Source: Devosia nanyangense (GTDB lineage Bacteria; Pseudomonadota; Alphaproteobacteria; Rhizobiales; Devosiaceae). Taken from it: a stretch of DNA of 64,000 nucleotides. How positions within the stretch are numbered: position 1 is the stretch's first letter; each line of letters opens with the position of its first letter. The DNA lies in the NCBI GenBank assembly GCA_016213505.1, contig JACRAF010000016.1, forward strand, positions 109,236 through 173,235, given 5' to 3'. Positions 39,498 to 47,793 of this stretch are shown here, one piece after another. The translations under genes and the position numbers were made by a program. The notes beneath the pieces are model-generated. The model saw nothing but the letters and a program-made list of their open reading frames with translations, did no database searches and had not been told where the DNA came from.

Positions 39498-41003
39498 CTA
39501 CGCCGCAGCCGGAGGTCCGAACCAGGTGGCCAGCGCGTCATTGAGCCCCAGTTGGCCTCCCTCTCCCACCCAGGCCACATATCCGTCGGGCCGGATCAAC
39601 ACGGCAGTGGGCGCTGTGACCGACCCAAGCGCCGGAAGCTCCCACGGACCGGCATATTTGGCGTCGACCAGCTGAACCCGGTCGGCCCATGGTGTGATGT
39701 CGACGGCGCCGGGTTCGCCGAAATTGAGCAGCGTCGGCCGGGCACCATGGAGCAGGCTGAAGACCCGCATCGGGTCGTTCGCGGTGCCGAGGTCGAGATC
39801 GGGCATGCGGCGCCCGAGCAGGGGATGTCCCTCGCCGAGGTCGTAGTGAATATCGAGCCCCGACATCATCGCGGCGAAATGCTTGCGGGGCTCGTCCATG
39901 CCGAGGAGTTCGGCCATTATCTCGCGCAGGGCTCTCGTGCGGTCGTCCTCGCGGCGCAGCGCGACTGAGGCCATCGTGTTGCGCAAGACGCGCGCAGCCA
40001 CCGGGTGGCGCTCGGCGTGGTACGTATCGAGGAGCCTGTCGGGCGAAATGCCCTTCACCACCTGGGCCAGCTTCCAGCCCAGGTTCGCGGCATCCTGCAC
40101 GCCGGTGTTGAGCCCCTGTCCACCGTCCGGCGGATGGATGTGCGCCGCGTCGCCGGCCACCAGCACCCGACCCTTGCGGTAGGTCGCGGCCTGCCGCGCC
40201 GCATCGGTGAACCGCGAGATCCACAATGCACTTTGGATGCCGTAGTCGGTTCCGCAGGCGGCGACGAGCGCTTCGCTGAGATCGGCGAGGGTGGGTTCGC
40301 CTGTGGCCCCGGCTTGTCGTTCGGTGACCATGACGCCGATCGGCCCATGATCGGCATAGACGATCTTGCCGTCGACGATCTGGTACGCCGTCCGGCCGAA
40401 GGAGTGGATGCCGAGGGGGCCGCGGTGAATGCCGAATTCGGGCGTCTCGGTCATCTCCACCTCGGCGATCAGATTGCTGGTGGTGGGGTCCGATCCCGGA
40501 AACTCGATGCCGGCTGCCTTGCGCACCAGGCTGCGTCCGCCGTCGCACCCAACGAGATAGCGCGCCCGCAGCAACCGCCCATCGCTGAGCTCGACGTCGA
40601 CGCCGGTATCGTCCTGCGCGAAACCCGTCACCTCGATGCCGCGATACATCGGCACCTTGAGCTCGTCGACCCACCCGGCGAGAATGCGTTCGATGTGCTT
40701 TTGCCACAGCCCGAGCCCGTAGGGGTGGCGCGTGGGAAAATCGCTGATGTCGAGGGACACCCCGGCAAACCCGGCGACCTGGGCTTTCTGCCCCTCGGCG
40801 AGAAACCGGTCGGCAATGCCGCGCTGGTCGAGCACCTCGATGGTACGCGCGTGGAGGCCGCCCGCGCGTGAGCCGGCGAGGTCCTGGCTGGGCCGCCGTT
40901 CAACGATGGGGGCGTCGACGCCCGCCAACGCCAGTTCGCCCGCCAACATCAGTCCGCTCGGACCTCCGCCGACGATGACCACCGCATGCTCGGACATTCG
41001 CAT
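39498..41003 (-). CDS. FAD-dependent aromatic monooxygenase
   Basis: A 501-residue class A flavoprotein monooxygenase. The N-terminal GxGxxG motif VVIVGGGPSGLMLAGELAL starts at residue 8, LVGCDGGRSLVRKAAG is the DG motif and VLVAGDAAHIHPPDGGQGLN is the GD motif. A C-terminal thioredoxin-like tail (LIRPDGYVAWVG) groups it with pentachlorophenol- and rifampicin-type hydroxylases. It would use NAD(P)H and O2 to hydroxylate an aromatic or polyketide substrate. The ATG at 41003 follows GGAG; an ATG two codons later is also possible. It stands alone between guaA and the next operon. Confidence 0.88.
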   Translation of the reverse strand: MRMSEHAVVIVGGGPSGLMLAGELALAGVDAPIVERRPSQDLAGSRAGGLHARTIEVLDQRGIADRFLAEGQKAQVAGFAGVSLDISDFPTRHPYGLGLWQKHIERILAGWVDELKVPMYRGIEVTGFAQDDTGVDVELSDGRLLRARYLVGCDGGRSLVRKAAGIEFPGSDPTTSNLIAEVEMTETPEFGIHRGPLGIHSFGRTAYQIVDGKIVYADHGPIGVMVTERQAGATGEPTLADLSEALVAACGTDYGIQSALWISRFTDAARQAATYRKGRVLVAGDAAHIHPPDGGQGLNTGVQDAANLGWKLAQVVKGISPDRLLDTYHAERHPVAARVLRNTMASVALRREDDRTRALREIMAELLGMDEPRKHFAAMMSGLDIHYDLGEGHPLLGRRMPDLDLGTANDPMRVFSLLHGARPTLLNFGEPGAVDITPWADRVQLVDAKYAGPWELPALGSVTAPTAVLIRPDGYVAWVGEGGQLGLNDALATWFGPPAAA

Positions 41004-41204
41004 TTTTCACTCCGTAGACTGTGGCTCGGGCCGGCGGTTTACGGGATGACGGGGGGCTTGAAGCAAGCCCCTTGCGCGCTACATATCAGAAGTGCGGGGA
41101 GTGCAAGCTGAGCAGCGACCCTTTCCGTAGCGGTTCCCCCTAACAAGCCATGACTGGCCGCCCTCGAGACGGGCTTTCCCCCTGATCGCAGGCAGGCGCA
41201 GCCC

Positions 41205-41245
41205 TTGACTCCGTCCGCCATCACCATAAAGTGAAACCGGTTTCA
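41205..41245 (+). promoter_or_regulatory. Promoter and LacI-type operator of the glycosylasparaginase operon
   Basis: TTGACT (41205-41210) and TAAAGT (41227-41232) are 16 bp apart. The perfect 14-bp palindrome TGAAACCGGTTTCA (41232-41245) covers the expected start site. This is a classic LacI/GalR-family operator form, and a LacI gene closes the operon at 46130-45129. Confidence 0.7.
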
Positions 41246-41261
41246 TTCGGCGGGAGGGCCC

Positions 41262-41933
41262 GTGCGGCTCGATCTCACCATCCTCGTCCCACATCTCGGC
41301 TTTCTGGCCGAGGGCGCGCTGTTGACGCTCGAGGCCTGCGTCCTGGCGCTGGCCGGCAGCGTCGCCCTGGGCATGCTGGTGGCGGTGGCGCGGACCTCGG
41401 CGAGCAAGTGGGCGAACCGCCTCGCTTTCGTCTATGTCGATCTCTTCCGCAACATCCCGTTCATCGTCCAGCTGTTCTTCTTCTACTACGGGCTGCCCGA
41501 GATCGGCATCTACATCGACGCCTTTGCCACCGGCGTGGTCGCCCTGTCCATCGCCGGCGGCGCCTACGCCTCCGACGCGATCCGGGCGGGCATCCTCGCC
41601 ATCGACAACGGCATCCTCGAAGCGGCCGAAGTCAGCGGGCTGTCCAGGCGCGTCACCTTCACCCACATCGTGCTGCCGATCGCGTTGCGCACCTCGGTGC
41701 GGCCGCTCGGCTCGGTGCTGATCAACATGATCCTCACCTCGTCGGTCCTCTCCACCATCACGCTGAACGAACTGACCGGCAACGCCAGGATCGTCGCGTC
41801 GGACACGTTCCGGCCGTTCGAGGTCTACGTCGTGCTGCTGGTCGTCTACGCCGCGCTGACCTATCTCGTGTCGCTCGGCATCACGCTGCTGCATCGCCGC
41901 CTCAACCGCGATCTCCAGGGCCAGGTGAGCTGA
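41262..41933 (+). CDS. Amino-acid-type ABC transporter permease 1
   Basis: A 223-residue permease of the polar amino acid (HisMQ/GltJK) family. FVYVDLFRNIPFIVQLFFFY and the EAA loop EAAEVSGLSRRVTFTHIVLP are diagnostic. It starts with GTG at 41262 after a GGGAGG site, 16 bases downstream of the LacI operator. It overlaps the second permease by one base. In this operon the cargo may be an amino-acid-linked sugar such as GlcNAc-Asn rather than a free amino acid; this is inference from the enzyme gene downstream. Confidence 0.9.
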   Translation: MRLDLTILVPHLGFLAEGALLTLEACVLALAGSVALGMLVAVARTSASKWANRLAFVYVDLFRNIPFIVQLFFFYYGLPEIGIYIDAFATGVVALSIAGGAYASDAIRAGILAIDNGILEAAEVSGLSRRVTFTHIVLPIALRTSVRPLGSVLINMILTSSVLSTITLNELTGNARIVASDTFRPFEVYVVLLVVYAALTYLVSLGITLLHRRLNRDLQGQVS

Positions 41934-42604
41934 TGCGGTTCGCCGAGTTCACGCCGTTCGATCTGGTGCTTCTGGCGCAGGGGCTCGGCGTTACGATCGG
42001 GCTCTTCCTCGTCACCTCGCTCATCGGGTTGCTGGTCGGCGTGCTGTGGGGCGTCGTGCGCTTCTATCGCGTGCCGATCCTCATGCAGCTCGTCACCTTC
42101 GTTTCCGAGATCCTCAAGAACTCGCCGGTGCTGGTGCAGCTGTTCCTGGTGTTCTTCGGCTTCCCGGCCTTCTTCCACCTCAACGTCACGCCGGTGCAGG
42201 CGGCAATCGTGACGCTCTCGGCCAACACCGCGGCCTTCGTCTACGTCATCGCCGTGTCGTCGATCGAGTCGATCGGCCGCGACCAGATCGAGGCGGCACG
42301 GGTGTTCGGGCTGAGCCGCTGGCAGGTGCTGCGCCTCGTCATCGCGCCGCAGGCCGCCGCCTTCTCCATCGGGCCGCTGACCGCGCTACTGGTCAACCAG
42401 CTGCAGGTCACCTCGCTGATCTCGGTGATCGGGGTGATGGACCTCGCCAAGATCGGCGCCACCCTCAACCTCAGGACGCTGAAGCCGTTCGTCGTGTGGA
42501 CGGCGGTCGGCATCCTCTACTACCTCACCGCCAAGCTGGTCGCGACGCTCGGCGCGCGCCTGGAGCGCCGCCTGCGCGCCCATAGCGCCTTCCGGTGCCT
42601 CTAG
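41933..42604 (+). CDS. Amino-acid-type ABC transporter permease 2
   Basis: A 223-residue partner permease with FVSEILKNSPVLVQLFLVFF and the EAA loop EAARVFGLSRWQVLRLVIAP, followed by LLVNQLQVTSLISVIGVMDL. The ATG at 41933 lies inside the stop of the first permease; the longer frame upstream is an overlap artefact. With permease 1 it forms the heterodimeric channel. The ATPase gene starts one base after its stop. Confidence 0.9.
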   Translation: MRFAEFTPFDLVLLAQGLGVTIGLFLVTSLIGLLVGVLWGVVRFYRVPILMQLVTFVSEILKNSPVLVQLFLVFFGFPAFFHLNVTPVQAAIVTLSANTAAFVYVIAVSSIESIGRDQIEAARVFGLSRWQVLRLVIAPQAAAFSIGPLTALLVNQLQVTSLISVIGVMDLAKIGATLNLRTLKPFVVWTAVGILYYLTAKLVATLGARLERRLRAHSAFRCL

Positions 42605-42605
42605 C

Positions 42606-43340
42606 ATGCTCAAGGTCGAAAACGTCAAGAAGGCCTTCGGTCCCGCCACCGTCCTCGACGGCGTCGACCTCACGGTGAACCCAGGCGAGGTCGTCTCGAT
42701 CCTCGGCTCGTCCGGCTCCGGAAAATCGACGCTGATCCGCTGCATCAACGGGCTCGAGAAGCTGGACGCCGGCCGCATCACCGTCGATGATTTCGATGTG
42801 TCCCGGCCAAAGGAACTGGCCGAGGCACGCAAGCGCTCCGGAACGGTGTTCCAGCTGTTCAACCTCTACCCGCATCTGACGGCGCTGCACAACATCACCC
42901 TGGCGCCGATCGAGGTGCTGAAGCGTTCGAGGGCCGAGGCGGAAGCCGAGGGCAGGGCGCTGCTGGCTTCGGTCGGCATGGGCGATCGTGCCGACGCCTA
43001 TCCCGCGCAGCTCTCGGGCGGCCAGCGCCAGCGCGTCGGCATTTGCCGGGCGTTGGCGATGAAGCCGCGCTACCTGCTCCTCGATGAGGTGACGAGCGCC
43101 CTCGACCCCGAAATGACCGCCGAGGTGCTCGCCATCCTGGCCCGGCTCGCCGCGAGCGGCACCACCATGGTCTTCGTCACCCACGAGATCGAGTTCGCCC
43201 GGCAGATCTCCCACCGCATCGTCTTTCTCGAGAAGGGCGTGCTGCTGGTCGACCTGCCGACCAAACAGTTCTTTTCAGCCGATGGCGGCCTCGCACAGCC
43301 GCGCGTCGCGCAGTTCCTCTCCAAGATGCGGAAAGACTGA
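42606..43340 (+). CDS. Amino-acid-type ABC transporter ATP-binding protein
   Basis: A 244-residue ATPase of the GlnQ/HisP family. Walker A is LGSSGSGKSTLIRC, followed by INGLEKLDAGRI, VFQLFNLYPHLTALHNI, the signature LSGGQRQRVGICRAL and Walker B LLLDEVTSALDP. It has serine for the usual glycine in the Walker A region and Glu-Val in place of Glu-Pro, neither of which removes a catalytic residue. It powers the two preceding permeases. Confidence 0.93.
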   Translation: MLKVENVKKAFGPATVLDGVDLTVNPGEVVSILGSSGSGKSTLIRCINGLEKLDAGRITVDDFDVSRPKELAEARKRSGTVFQLFNLYPHLTALHNITLAPIEVLKRSRAEAEAEGRALLASVGMGDRADAYPAQLSGGQRQRVGICRALAMKPRYLLLDEVTSALDPEMTAEVLAILARLAASGTTMVFVTHEIEFARQISHRIVFLEKGVLLVDLPTKQFFSADGGLAQPRVAQFLSKMRKD

Positions 43341-43345
43341 CCACC

Positions 43346-44263
43346 ATGTTGTTCATTGCCAATGGCGAGGGCTGGCCGGGCGTGCCGACCACCGTCGAGA
43401 TGCTGAAATCGGGCGCCGACAGCCTCACCGCTCTGGTCGCCGGCATCTCCAGGGTCGAGGTGGATGCCAGGGTGCGCAGCGTCGGCTATGGCGGCTGGCC
43501 CAACATGCTGGGCGAAATGGAATGCGACGCCGCCGTGATGGACGGCACCACCCGCGAGGTCGGCTCGGTCGGCGCCGTCCCCAATACCATTCCGGTCGCC
43601 CGCTTGGCGCACGAAGTGATGAAGCGTCTGCCGCACGTCATGCTGACCGGCGCGGGCGCGCGCCGCTTCGCCACTGAAACCGGTTTCTCCGTCGACGACG
43701 TCCTGTTCCCCGACAGCAAGCGGGTCTGGCGGGAGCGGCTGCTGAAGGAGATGACCCCCGAGCAAGCCGAGTGCTTCCCCGACATCCCGCTGGCGCCGCT
43801 GCTCAAGACCATCACCGACCCCGAGCGGGTGCGCGACACCACCGTCTACCTCAGCGCTGACCCGGCGCGCGGCATCCATGCAGCGACCTCGACCTCCGGC
43901 TGGGCCTGGAAGTATCCCGGCCGGCTCGGCGACAGCCCGATCCCTGGAGCGGGGTTCTATGCCGACAGCCGCTACGGCGCCGCGGCCTGCACCCATACCG
44001 GCGAGATGACCATGCGCTGCGCCACCGCGCGCACCGTCGTCCTCGCCATCAAGCTCGGCTATTCGCTCGGCGACGCGATCAAGCTCGCCGTCGACGAGCT
44101 CGGCGAACTGACCGAGGGCTTCCTCGGCGGCGTGGTGATCCATGCCGTCGACGCCAAGGGGAACCATGAGGTGGTGAATTTCAGGTGCCAGAGCGAGATC
44201 CGCTACTGGCTCTGGGACGGTGCCATGCCGGAGCCTGAGCTCCGGCCAGCAAAGACGATCTGA
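43346..44263 (+). CDS. N4-(beta-N-acetylglucosaminyl)-L-asparaginase family hydrolase (glycosylasparaginase)
   Basis: A 305-residue Ntn-hydrolase of the asparaginase type 2 / aspartylglucosaminidase family. The predicted autoproteolytic nucleophile is Thr165 in VRDTTVYL, followed by HAATSTSGWAWK and the substrate-binding stretch GRLGDSPIPGAGFYAD, which aligns with glycosylasparaginases rather than isoaspartyl peptidases. The N-terminal catalytic-side motif GYGGWPNMLGEMECDAAVMD is also present. No signal peptide is seen, so it acts in the cytoplasm. It would split GlcNAc-Asn to aspartate and 1-amino-GlcNAc, which decays to GlcNAc and ammonia. It sits between the ATPase and binding-protein genes of one ABC operon. 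Confidence 0.85.
   Translation: MLFIANGEGWPGVPTTVEMLKSGADSLTALVAGISRVEVDARVRSVGYGGWPNMLGEMECDAAVMDGTTREVGSVGAVPNTIPVARLAHEVMKRLPHVMLTGAGARRFATETGFSVDDVLFPDSKRVWRERLLKEMTPEQAECFPDIPLAPLLKTITDPERVRDTTVYLSADPARGIHAATSTSGWAWKYPGRLGDSPIPGAGFYADSRYGAAACTHTGEMTMRCATARTVVLAIKLGYSLGDAIKLAVDELGELTEGFLGGVVIHAVDAKGNHEVVNFRCQSEIRYWLWDGAMPEPELRPAKTI
43675..43688. promoter_or_regulatory. Intragenic copy of the LacI-type operator
   Basis: TGAAACCGGTTTCT matches 13 of 14 positions of the operator at 41232-41245 and keeps the perfect core GAAACCGGTTTC. It lies within the glycosylasparaginase coding region. It could be an auxiliary looping site, or chance in codons for ETGF. Confidence 0.4.
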
Positions 44264-44283
44264 TCAAAAGAGAGGACCAAACC

Positions 44284-45075
44284 ATGACGCGTATCCTGAC
44301 TGCCCTTGCCGCGCTGGCGCTCGTCGCCGGCACGGCCGTCCCGGCGATGGCCGGCATGCTCGACGACATCCGCTCGCGCAACGTCGTACGCATCGGCGTA
44401 TCGCTGGGCGGCGAACCCATCGGTTTCCGCGATGCCCAGAACAACCCGGTCGGCTATGACGTCGACGTCGCCACCATGCTGGCCGAGAAACTCGGCGTGC
44501 CGGTGGAGTTCACCGACGTGTCGGGCGACGCCCGCATCTCGATGCTGGTTTCGGGCCAGCTCGATATCGTCGTCGCCAATACGTCGGCCACGCTCGAGCG
44601 CGCCAAGTCGGTGAACTTCACCATCCCCTACAATCGCGCCGGCCTCCGCATCATCGTCCAGGCCGATTCCGGCATCACCGATCTCGCCGGCCTCGCCGGC
44701 AAGAAGATCGTCGTCGGTCGCGGCACCACCGGCGAGACCTTCATCAAGACAGCCGTGCCCACCGCCGAGCTGGTCTATGTCGATCAGTTCGCTCCCGACG
44801 GCGTGCTGCAGCTGCAGCAGAAGCGCGTCGATGCCGCCATCGAGGACTCCTCGCTGCTCGATTATCTCGCCACCAAGACCCCGTCGCTGGTGACGCTGCC
44901 GGGCCTCTATTCGAACGATCCGATCGGCATCGCCGTCGCCAAGGGCGACACCGAATTCGTGCGCTGGCTCGACATGTTCGTCTCCGATTACATCCAGTCG
45001 GGCGCCTACGCGGCCAACTACAAGAAGTGGTGGGGCGAGACCGCCAACCCGCCCCAGCTCAATCCCGTCTGGTAA
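44284..45075 (+). CDS. Amino-acid-type ABC transporter substrate-binding protein
   Basis: A 263-residue family 3 solute-binding protein. The signal peptide MTRILTALAALALVAGTAVP ends at AMAG. The mature protein begins LDDIRSRNVVRIGVSLGGEP and has VGYDVDVATMLAEKLGVPVE and IVVANTSATLERAKSVNFT, the classic family 3 pattern. GKKIVVGRGTTGETFI forms part of the ligand site that usually contacts the amino-acid backbone. Such a site would suit a side-chain-modified asparagine. It is the last gene of the operon. Confidence 0.9.
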   Translation: MTRILTALAALALVAGTAVPAMAGMLDDIRSRNVVRIGVSLGGEPIGFRDAQNNPVGYDVDVATMLAEKLGVPVEFTDVSGDARISMLVSGQLDIVVANTSATLERAKSVNFTIPYNRAGLRIIVQADSGITDLAGLAGKKIVVGRGTTGETFIKTAVPTAELVYVDQFAPDGVLQLQQKRVDAAIEDSSLLDYLATKTPSLVTLPGLYSNDPIGIAVAKGDTEFVRWLDMFVSDYIQSGAYAANYKKWWGETANPPQLNPVW

Positions 45076-45095
45076 TCTTCGCCGGACCTGAGTGG

Positions 45096-45123
45096 TCGGG
45101 GCTGCCCCACAAGGTGGCCCCGA
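45096..45123. terminator. Possible weak bidirectional terminator hairpin
   Basis: TCGGGGC and GCCCCGA form a 7-bp stem around a 14-nt loop in the convergent gap between the binding-protein gene and the LacI gene. No T-run follows on either strand. Confidence 0.35.
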
Positions 45124-45128
45124 TTGCG

Positions 45129-46130
45129 TCAGGAGGCCGTCGCTCGCGGGATGAAATGGGTGGGAATGAGCACCGGCGGCCGGCCCGCCTCGAAGCTCTC
45201 CGGGTGAGAGATCATCCGCACCGTCTCGCTCACGAAGGTCGATTTGTCGTAGCCGATCGAGGCGATGGGATAGGCGTCGAAATCGAGCAGCGAGAGATTG
45301 TCGAAGCCATAGAGCCGGAAACGTCCGGGCCGGTCGCCGGGGAATTGCATCCGATGCACGTCCAGAATGCCCATCGCCATGGCATCCGACGTGCAGAAGA
45401 TCGCGCCGGGGAAGTTTCCCTCGCCGAACTCGGCCGCGGCAGCGTGGCCGCTCAGATAGGAATAGTCGCCTTGGATCGACTTGGTGAGGGTGATGCCGTG
45501 CCGCTTGAAGGCCTTGCGATAGGACGCGATGCGCGCCTGCTCGACCAGCGAGGTCGAGCGCCCGGTGACCAGCGCGGCTGCGGTGACGCCGTGGGCTGCC
45601 GCGTCGGCGACCGCCTCGCCGATGCCCTGCGCTTCGTCGGGCATGATGGCCGGCGACAACCGGTCGTGCCGGCCATTGAGCATGATCACGTGATTGGTGC
45701 GGAACATCTGCCGGACGGTGGCGGCGTCGGCGAAGTCGGAAAACACCAGCGCCGCATCGACGTGGTAGGCGACGCCCTGGCGCAGGAATTCTTCCACCTT
45801 GGCGACCGAGCCGACGCGCAGGAGGATCACCTGTTTGCCCGTCGCTTGCGTCTCGGCGATCAAGAGGTCGAAGAGATCGAGATCGGAGAGATCGTGGATA
45901 TGGTTGACCACCACGGCGACCAGGTTGACCGTCTTGGTGGTCAGGCTCTGCGCCAGCAGATTGACGCGGAAACCAAGCTCTGCGGCCGCGGCAAGCACGC
46001 GCTCGCGCTTGTCGGCGGAGACCGGTCGCGGCTCGGGCGACAGCGCACGGGAGGCGACCGCCTTCGAGACGCCCGCCAGCCGTGCGACGTCGGCGATGGT
46101 GATCTTGCCCGGCGCCGCGTCGTGCTTCAT
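45129..46130 (-). CDS. LacI family transcriptional regulator
   Basis: A 333-residue LacI/GalR repressor. The helix-turn-helix TIADVARLAGVSKAVASRAL is followed by a sugar-binding-type effector domain (FCTSDAMAMGILDVHRMQF, LYGFDNLSLLDFDAYPIASI). It converges on the glycosylasparaginase operon and diverges from the ROK kinase gene, 44 bases away. The palindrome at 41232-41245 is its probable operator. The effector is likely a GlcNAc-related sugar or its phosphate, which is inference. Confidence 0.9.
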   Translation of the reverse strand: MKHDAAPGKITIADVARLAGVSKAVASRALSPEPRPVSADKRERVLAAAAELGFRVNLLAQSLTTKTVNLVAVVVNHIHDLSDLDLFDLLIAETQATGKQVILLRVGSVAKVEEFLRQGVAYHVDAALVFSDFADAATVRQMFRTNHVIMLNGRHDRLSPAIMPDEAQGIGEAVADAAAHGVTAAALVTGRSTSLVEQARIASYRKAFKRHGITLTKSIQGDYSYLSGHAAAAEFGEGNFPGAIFCTSDAMAMGILDVHRMQFPGDRPGRFRLYGFDNLSLLDFDAYPIASIGYDKSTFVSETVRMISHPESFEAGRPPVLIPTHFIPRATAS

Positions 46131-46174
46131 GCCAGCACCTTCTCTCCAGGCTCAGGCCAGGGCGTTCCAAACCG

Positions 46175-47080
46175 ATGATGACCTGCTTAGACATCGGCGG
46201 TTCCGGCATCAAGGGCGCTGTCGCGGGCGGGGTCGCCGACATAGAGATGCTCGGCCGGTTGCGCACGCCGCTCGACGATTTCGAGGCCTTCGTCGGGGCC
46301 ATCGAGGAGATGCTGGTCCTGAGCCCGGCTCCGGCCGGATCGGCGGTGTCCATCGCCATCACCGGCGTGGTGGATCCTGCCGACGAGGTGATCAAATGCG
46401 CCAACATCCCGTGCATCGACGGGCGGCGGCTCGCTCCCGAGCTGAGGCGGCGCCTGGGCCGGCCCGTAGCGGTCGCCAACGATGCCGATTGCTTCGCTCT
46501 GGCCGAAGCGGTGGCCGGGGCCGGCAAGGGGCACCGCATCGTCTTTGGGACGATCCTCGGCACCGGCGTCGGCGGTGGCCTCGTGATCGACGGAAGAATG
46601 ATCGTCGGGGCAGGGGGCTTTGCCGGCGAATGGGGGCATGGCCCGATCGCGGCGACCGAGGTTGGCGCGCCGCCGGTCGCCATCCCGCGCTTTCCTTGCG
46701 GCTGCGGCCAGGTCGGGTGCCTCGACACGGTCGGCGCGGCGCGCGGCATGGAGCGTCTCCATCGCCACCTGCACGGCTTGACGCTCGACAGCGTCGAGAT
46801 CGTCGCGGCCTGGGGGCGGGGCGATGCCGCGGCAAGCCGGACCATCGACTGCTATGTCGAATTGGTGGCCGCGCCGCTGGCGCTGGTCGTCAATGTCGTC
46901 GGCGCCGGCATCGTCCCGGTAGGGGGCGGCCTCGGCAAGTCGGCGGCGCTGATCGGCCGGCTCGATGCGGAAGTGCGCAAGCGCATCCTGCGCCGCACCG
47001 ATGGGCCCCTCGTGGTGCAGGCCCAACTCGACATCGAGCCGGGTCTCGTCGGCGCAGCGATACTGGGCGGCGCCTCATGA
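46175..47080 (+). CDS. ROK family sugar kinase
   Basis: A 301-residue ROK protein without a DNA-binding domain, so a kinase rather than a repressor. The ATP loop is MTCLDIGGSGIKGAV at the start, the catalytic aspartate is in VANDADCFALAEA, and the zinc-binding motif CGCGQVGCLDTVG resembles the ROK consensus with the usual Glu replaced by Asp. Relatives phosphorylate GlcNAc, ManNAc, glucose or fructose at C6. Next to the glycosylasparaginase genes, GlcNAc is a reasonable substrate. Its stop overlaps the CutC start (ATGA), so the two are coupled. Confidence 0.88.
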   Translation: MMTCLDIGGSGIKGAVAGGVADIEMLGRLRTPLDDFEAFVGAIEEMLVLSPAPAGSAVSIAITGVVDPADEVIKCANIPCIDGRRLAPELRRRLGRPVAVANDADCFALAEAVAGAGKGHRIVFGTILGTGVGGGLVIDGRMIVGAGGFAGEWGHGPIAATEVGAPPVAIPRFPCGCGQVGCLDTVGAARGMERLHRHLHGLTLDSVEIVAAWGRGDAAASRTIDCYVELVAAPLALVVNVVGAGIVPVGGGLGKSAALIGRLDAEVRKRILRRTDGPLVVQAQLDIEPGLVGAAILGGAS

Positions 47081-47793
47081 AGCTCGAGGTCTGCGTCGCC
47101 GATCCGCAAAGTCTCGTCGCCGCGGTCGCGGGCGGTGCCGATCGCATCGAGCTCTGCTCCGCGCTCGAGCTCGGCGGGCTGACCCCGTCGCCGGGAATGA
47201 TCGCGCTCGCGGCAACGTCAGGCGTGCCGGCCTACGCGATGGTTCGACCGCGCTCGGGCGATTTCGTCTTCGATCAAGCCGATACCGACGCCATGCTGCG
47301 AGACATCGACGCCATTCGGGCTGCCGGTCTTGCCGGCGTCGTCATCGGTGCCAGCCGGCCCGACGGCGCGCTCGATCTGCCCCTTCTGGGGAGGCTCGTT
47401 GCGCATGCTCGGGGCCTTGGAACCACGTTGCACCGCGCCATCGATCTCGTGCCCGATTTCGCCGAGGCAACCGAAGCGGCCGTGTCGCTGGGCGTCGAGC
47501 GCATCCTCACCTCGGGCGGTGCTCCGACGGCCATCGAGGGACTTGGGCAGATCGCGCTCGCGCACGCCACGGCCCGCGGCCGCCTCGCCATCATGGCAGG
47601 ATCGGGACTGCGACCGGACAATGTGGACCGGCTCCTCGATGCCGTGCCGGTCGACGAGGTTCACAGTTCCTGCGCGGGCAGCGAGATGCTCTCGGCCCCC
47701 GGCGCGGTTCGGCTGGGCTTCGCCGCCGCCGTGCGGCGCGGCACCGATTCCGCCGTCGTCGCGGCCTTCCGCACCGTGCTCGCGCGCCGCTAA
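47077..47793 (+). CDS. CutC family TIM-barrel protein
   Basis: A 238-residue CutC homologue. The N terminus LEVCVADPQSLVAAVAGGAD followed by RIELCSALELGGLTPS and the AMVRPRSGDFVFD segment are diagnostic, and RILTSGGAPTAIEG and AGSGLRPDNV close the barrel. The family was named for copper tolerance, but its enzymatic role is unsettled. Here it is coupled to a sugar kinase between two LacI genes and two sugar-linked transporters, which argues for a carbohydrate-related job. Its 3' end overlaps the convergent LacI gene by four bases. Confidence 0.9.
   Translation: MKLEVCVADPQSLVAAVAGGADRIELCSALELGGLTPSPGMIALAATSGVPAYAMVRPRSGDFVFDQADTDAMLRDIDAIRAAGLAGVVIGASRPDGALDLPLLGRLVAHARGLGTTLHRAIDLVPDFAEATEAAVSLGVERILTSGGAPTAIEGLGQIALAHATARGRLAIMAGSGLRPDNVDRLLDAVPVDEVHSSCAGSEMLSAPGAVRLGFAAAVRRGTDSAVVAAFRTVLARR

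Noticed and set aside
45096..45123. Strong intrinsic terminator after the glycosylasparaginase operon
   Set aside because: The stem is only 7 bp with a long loop and no T-run; kept only as a weak candidate.
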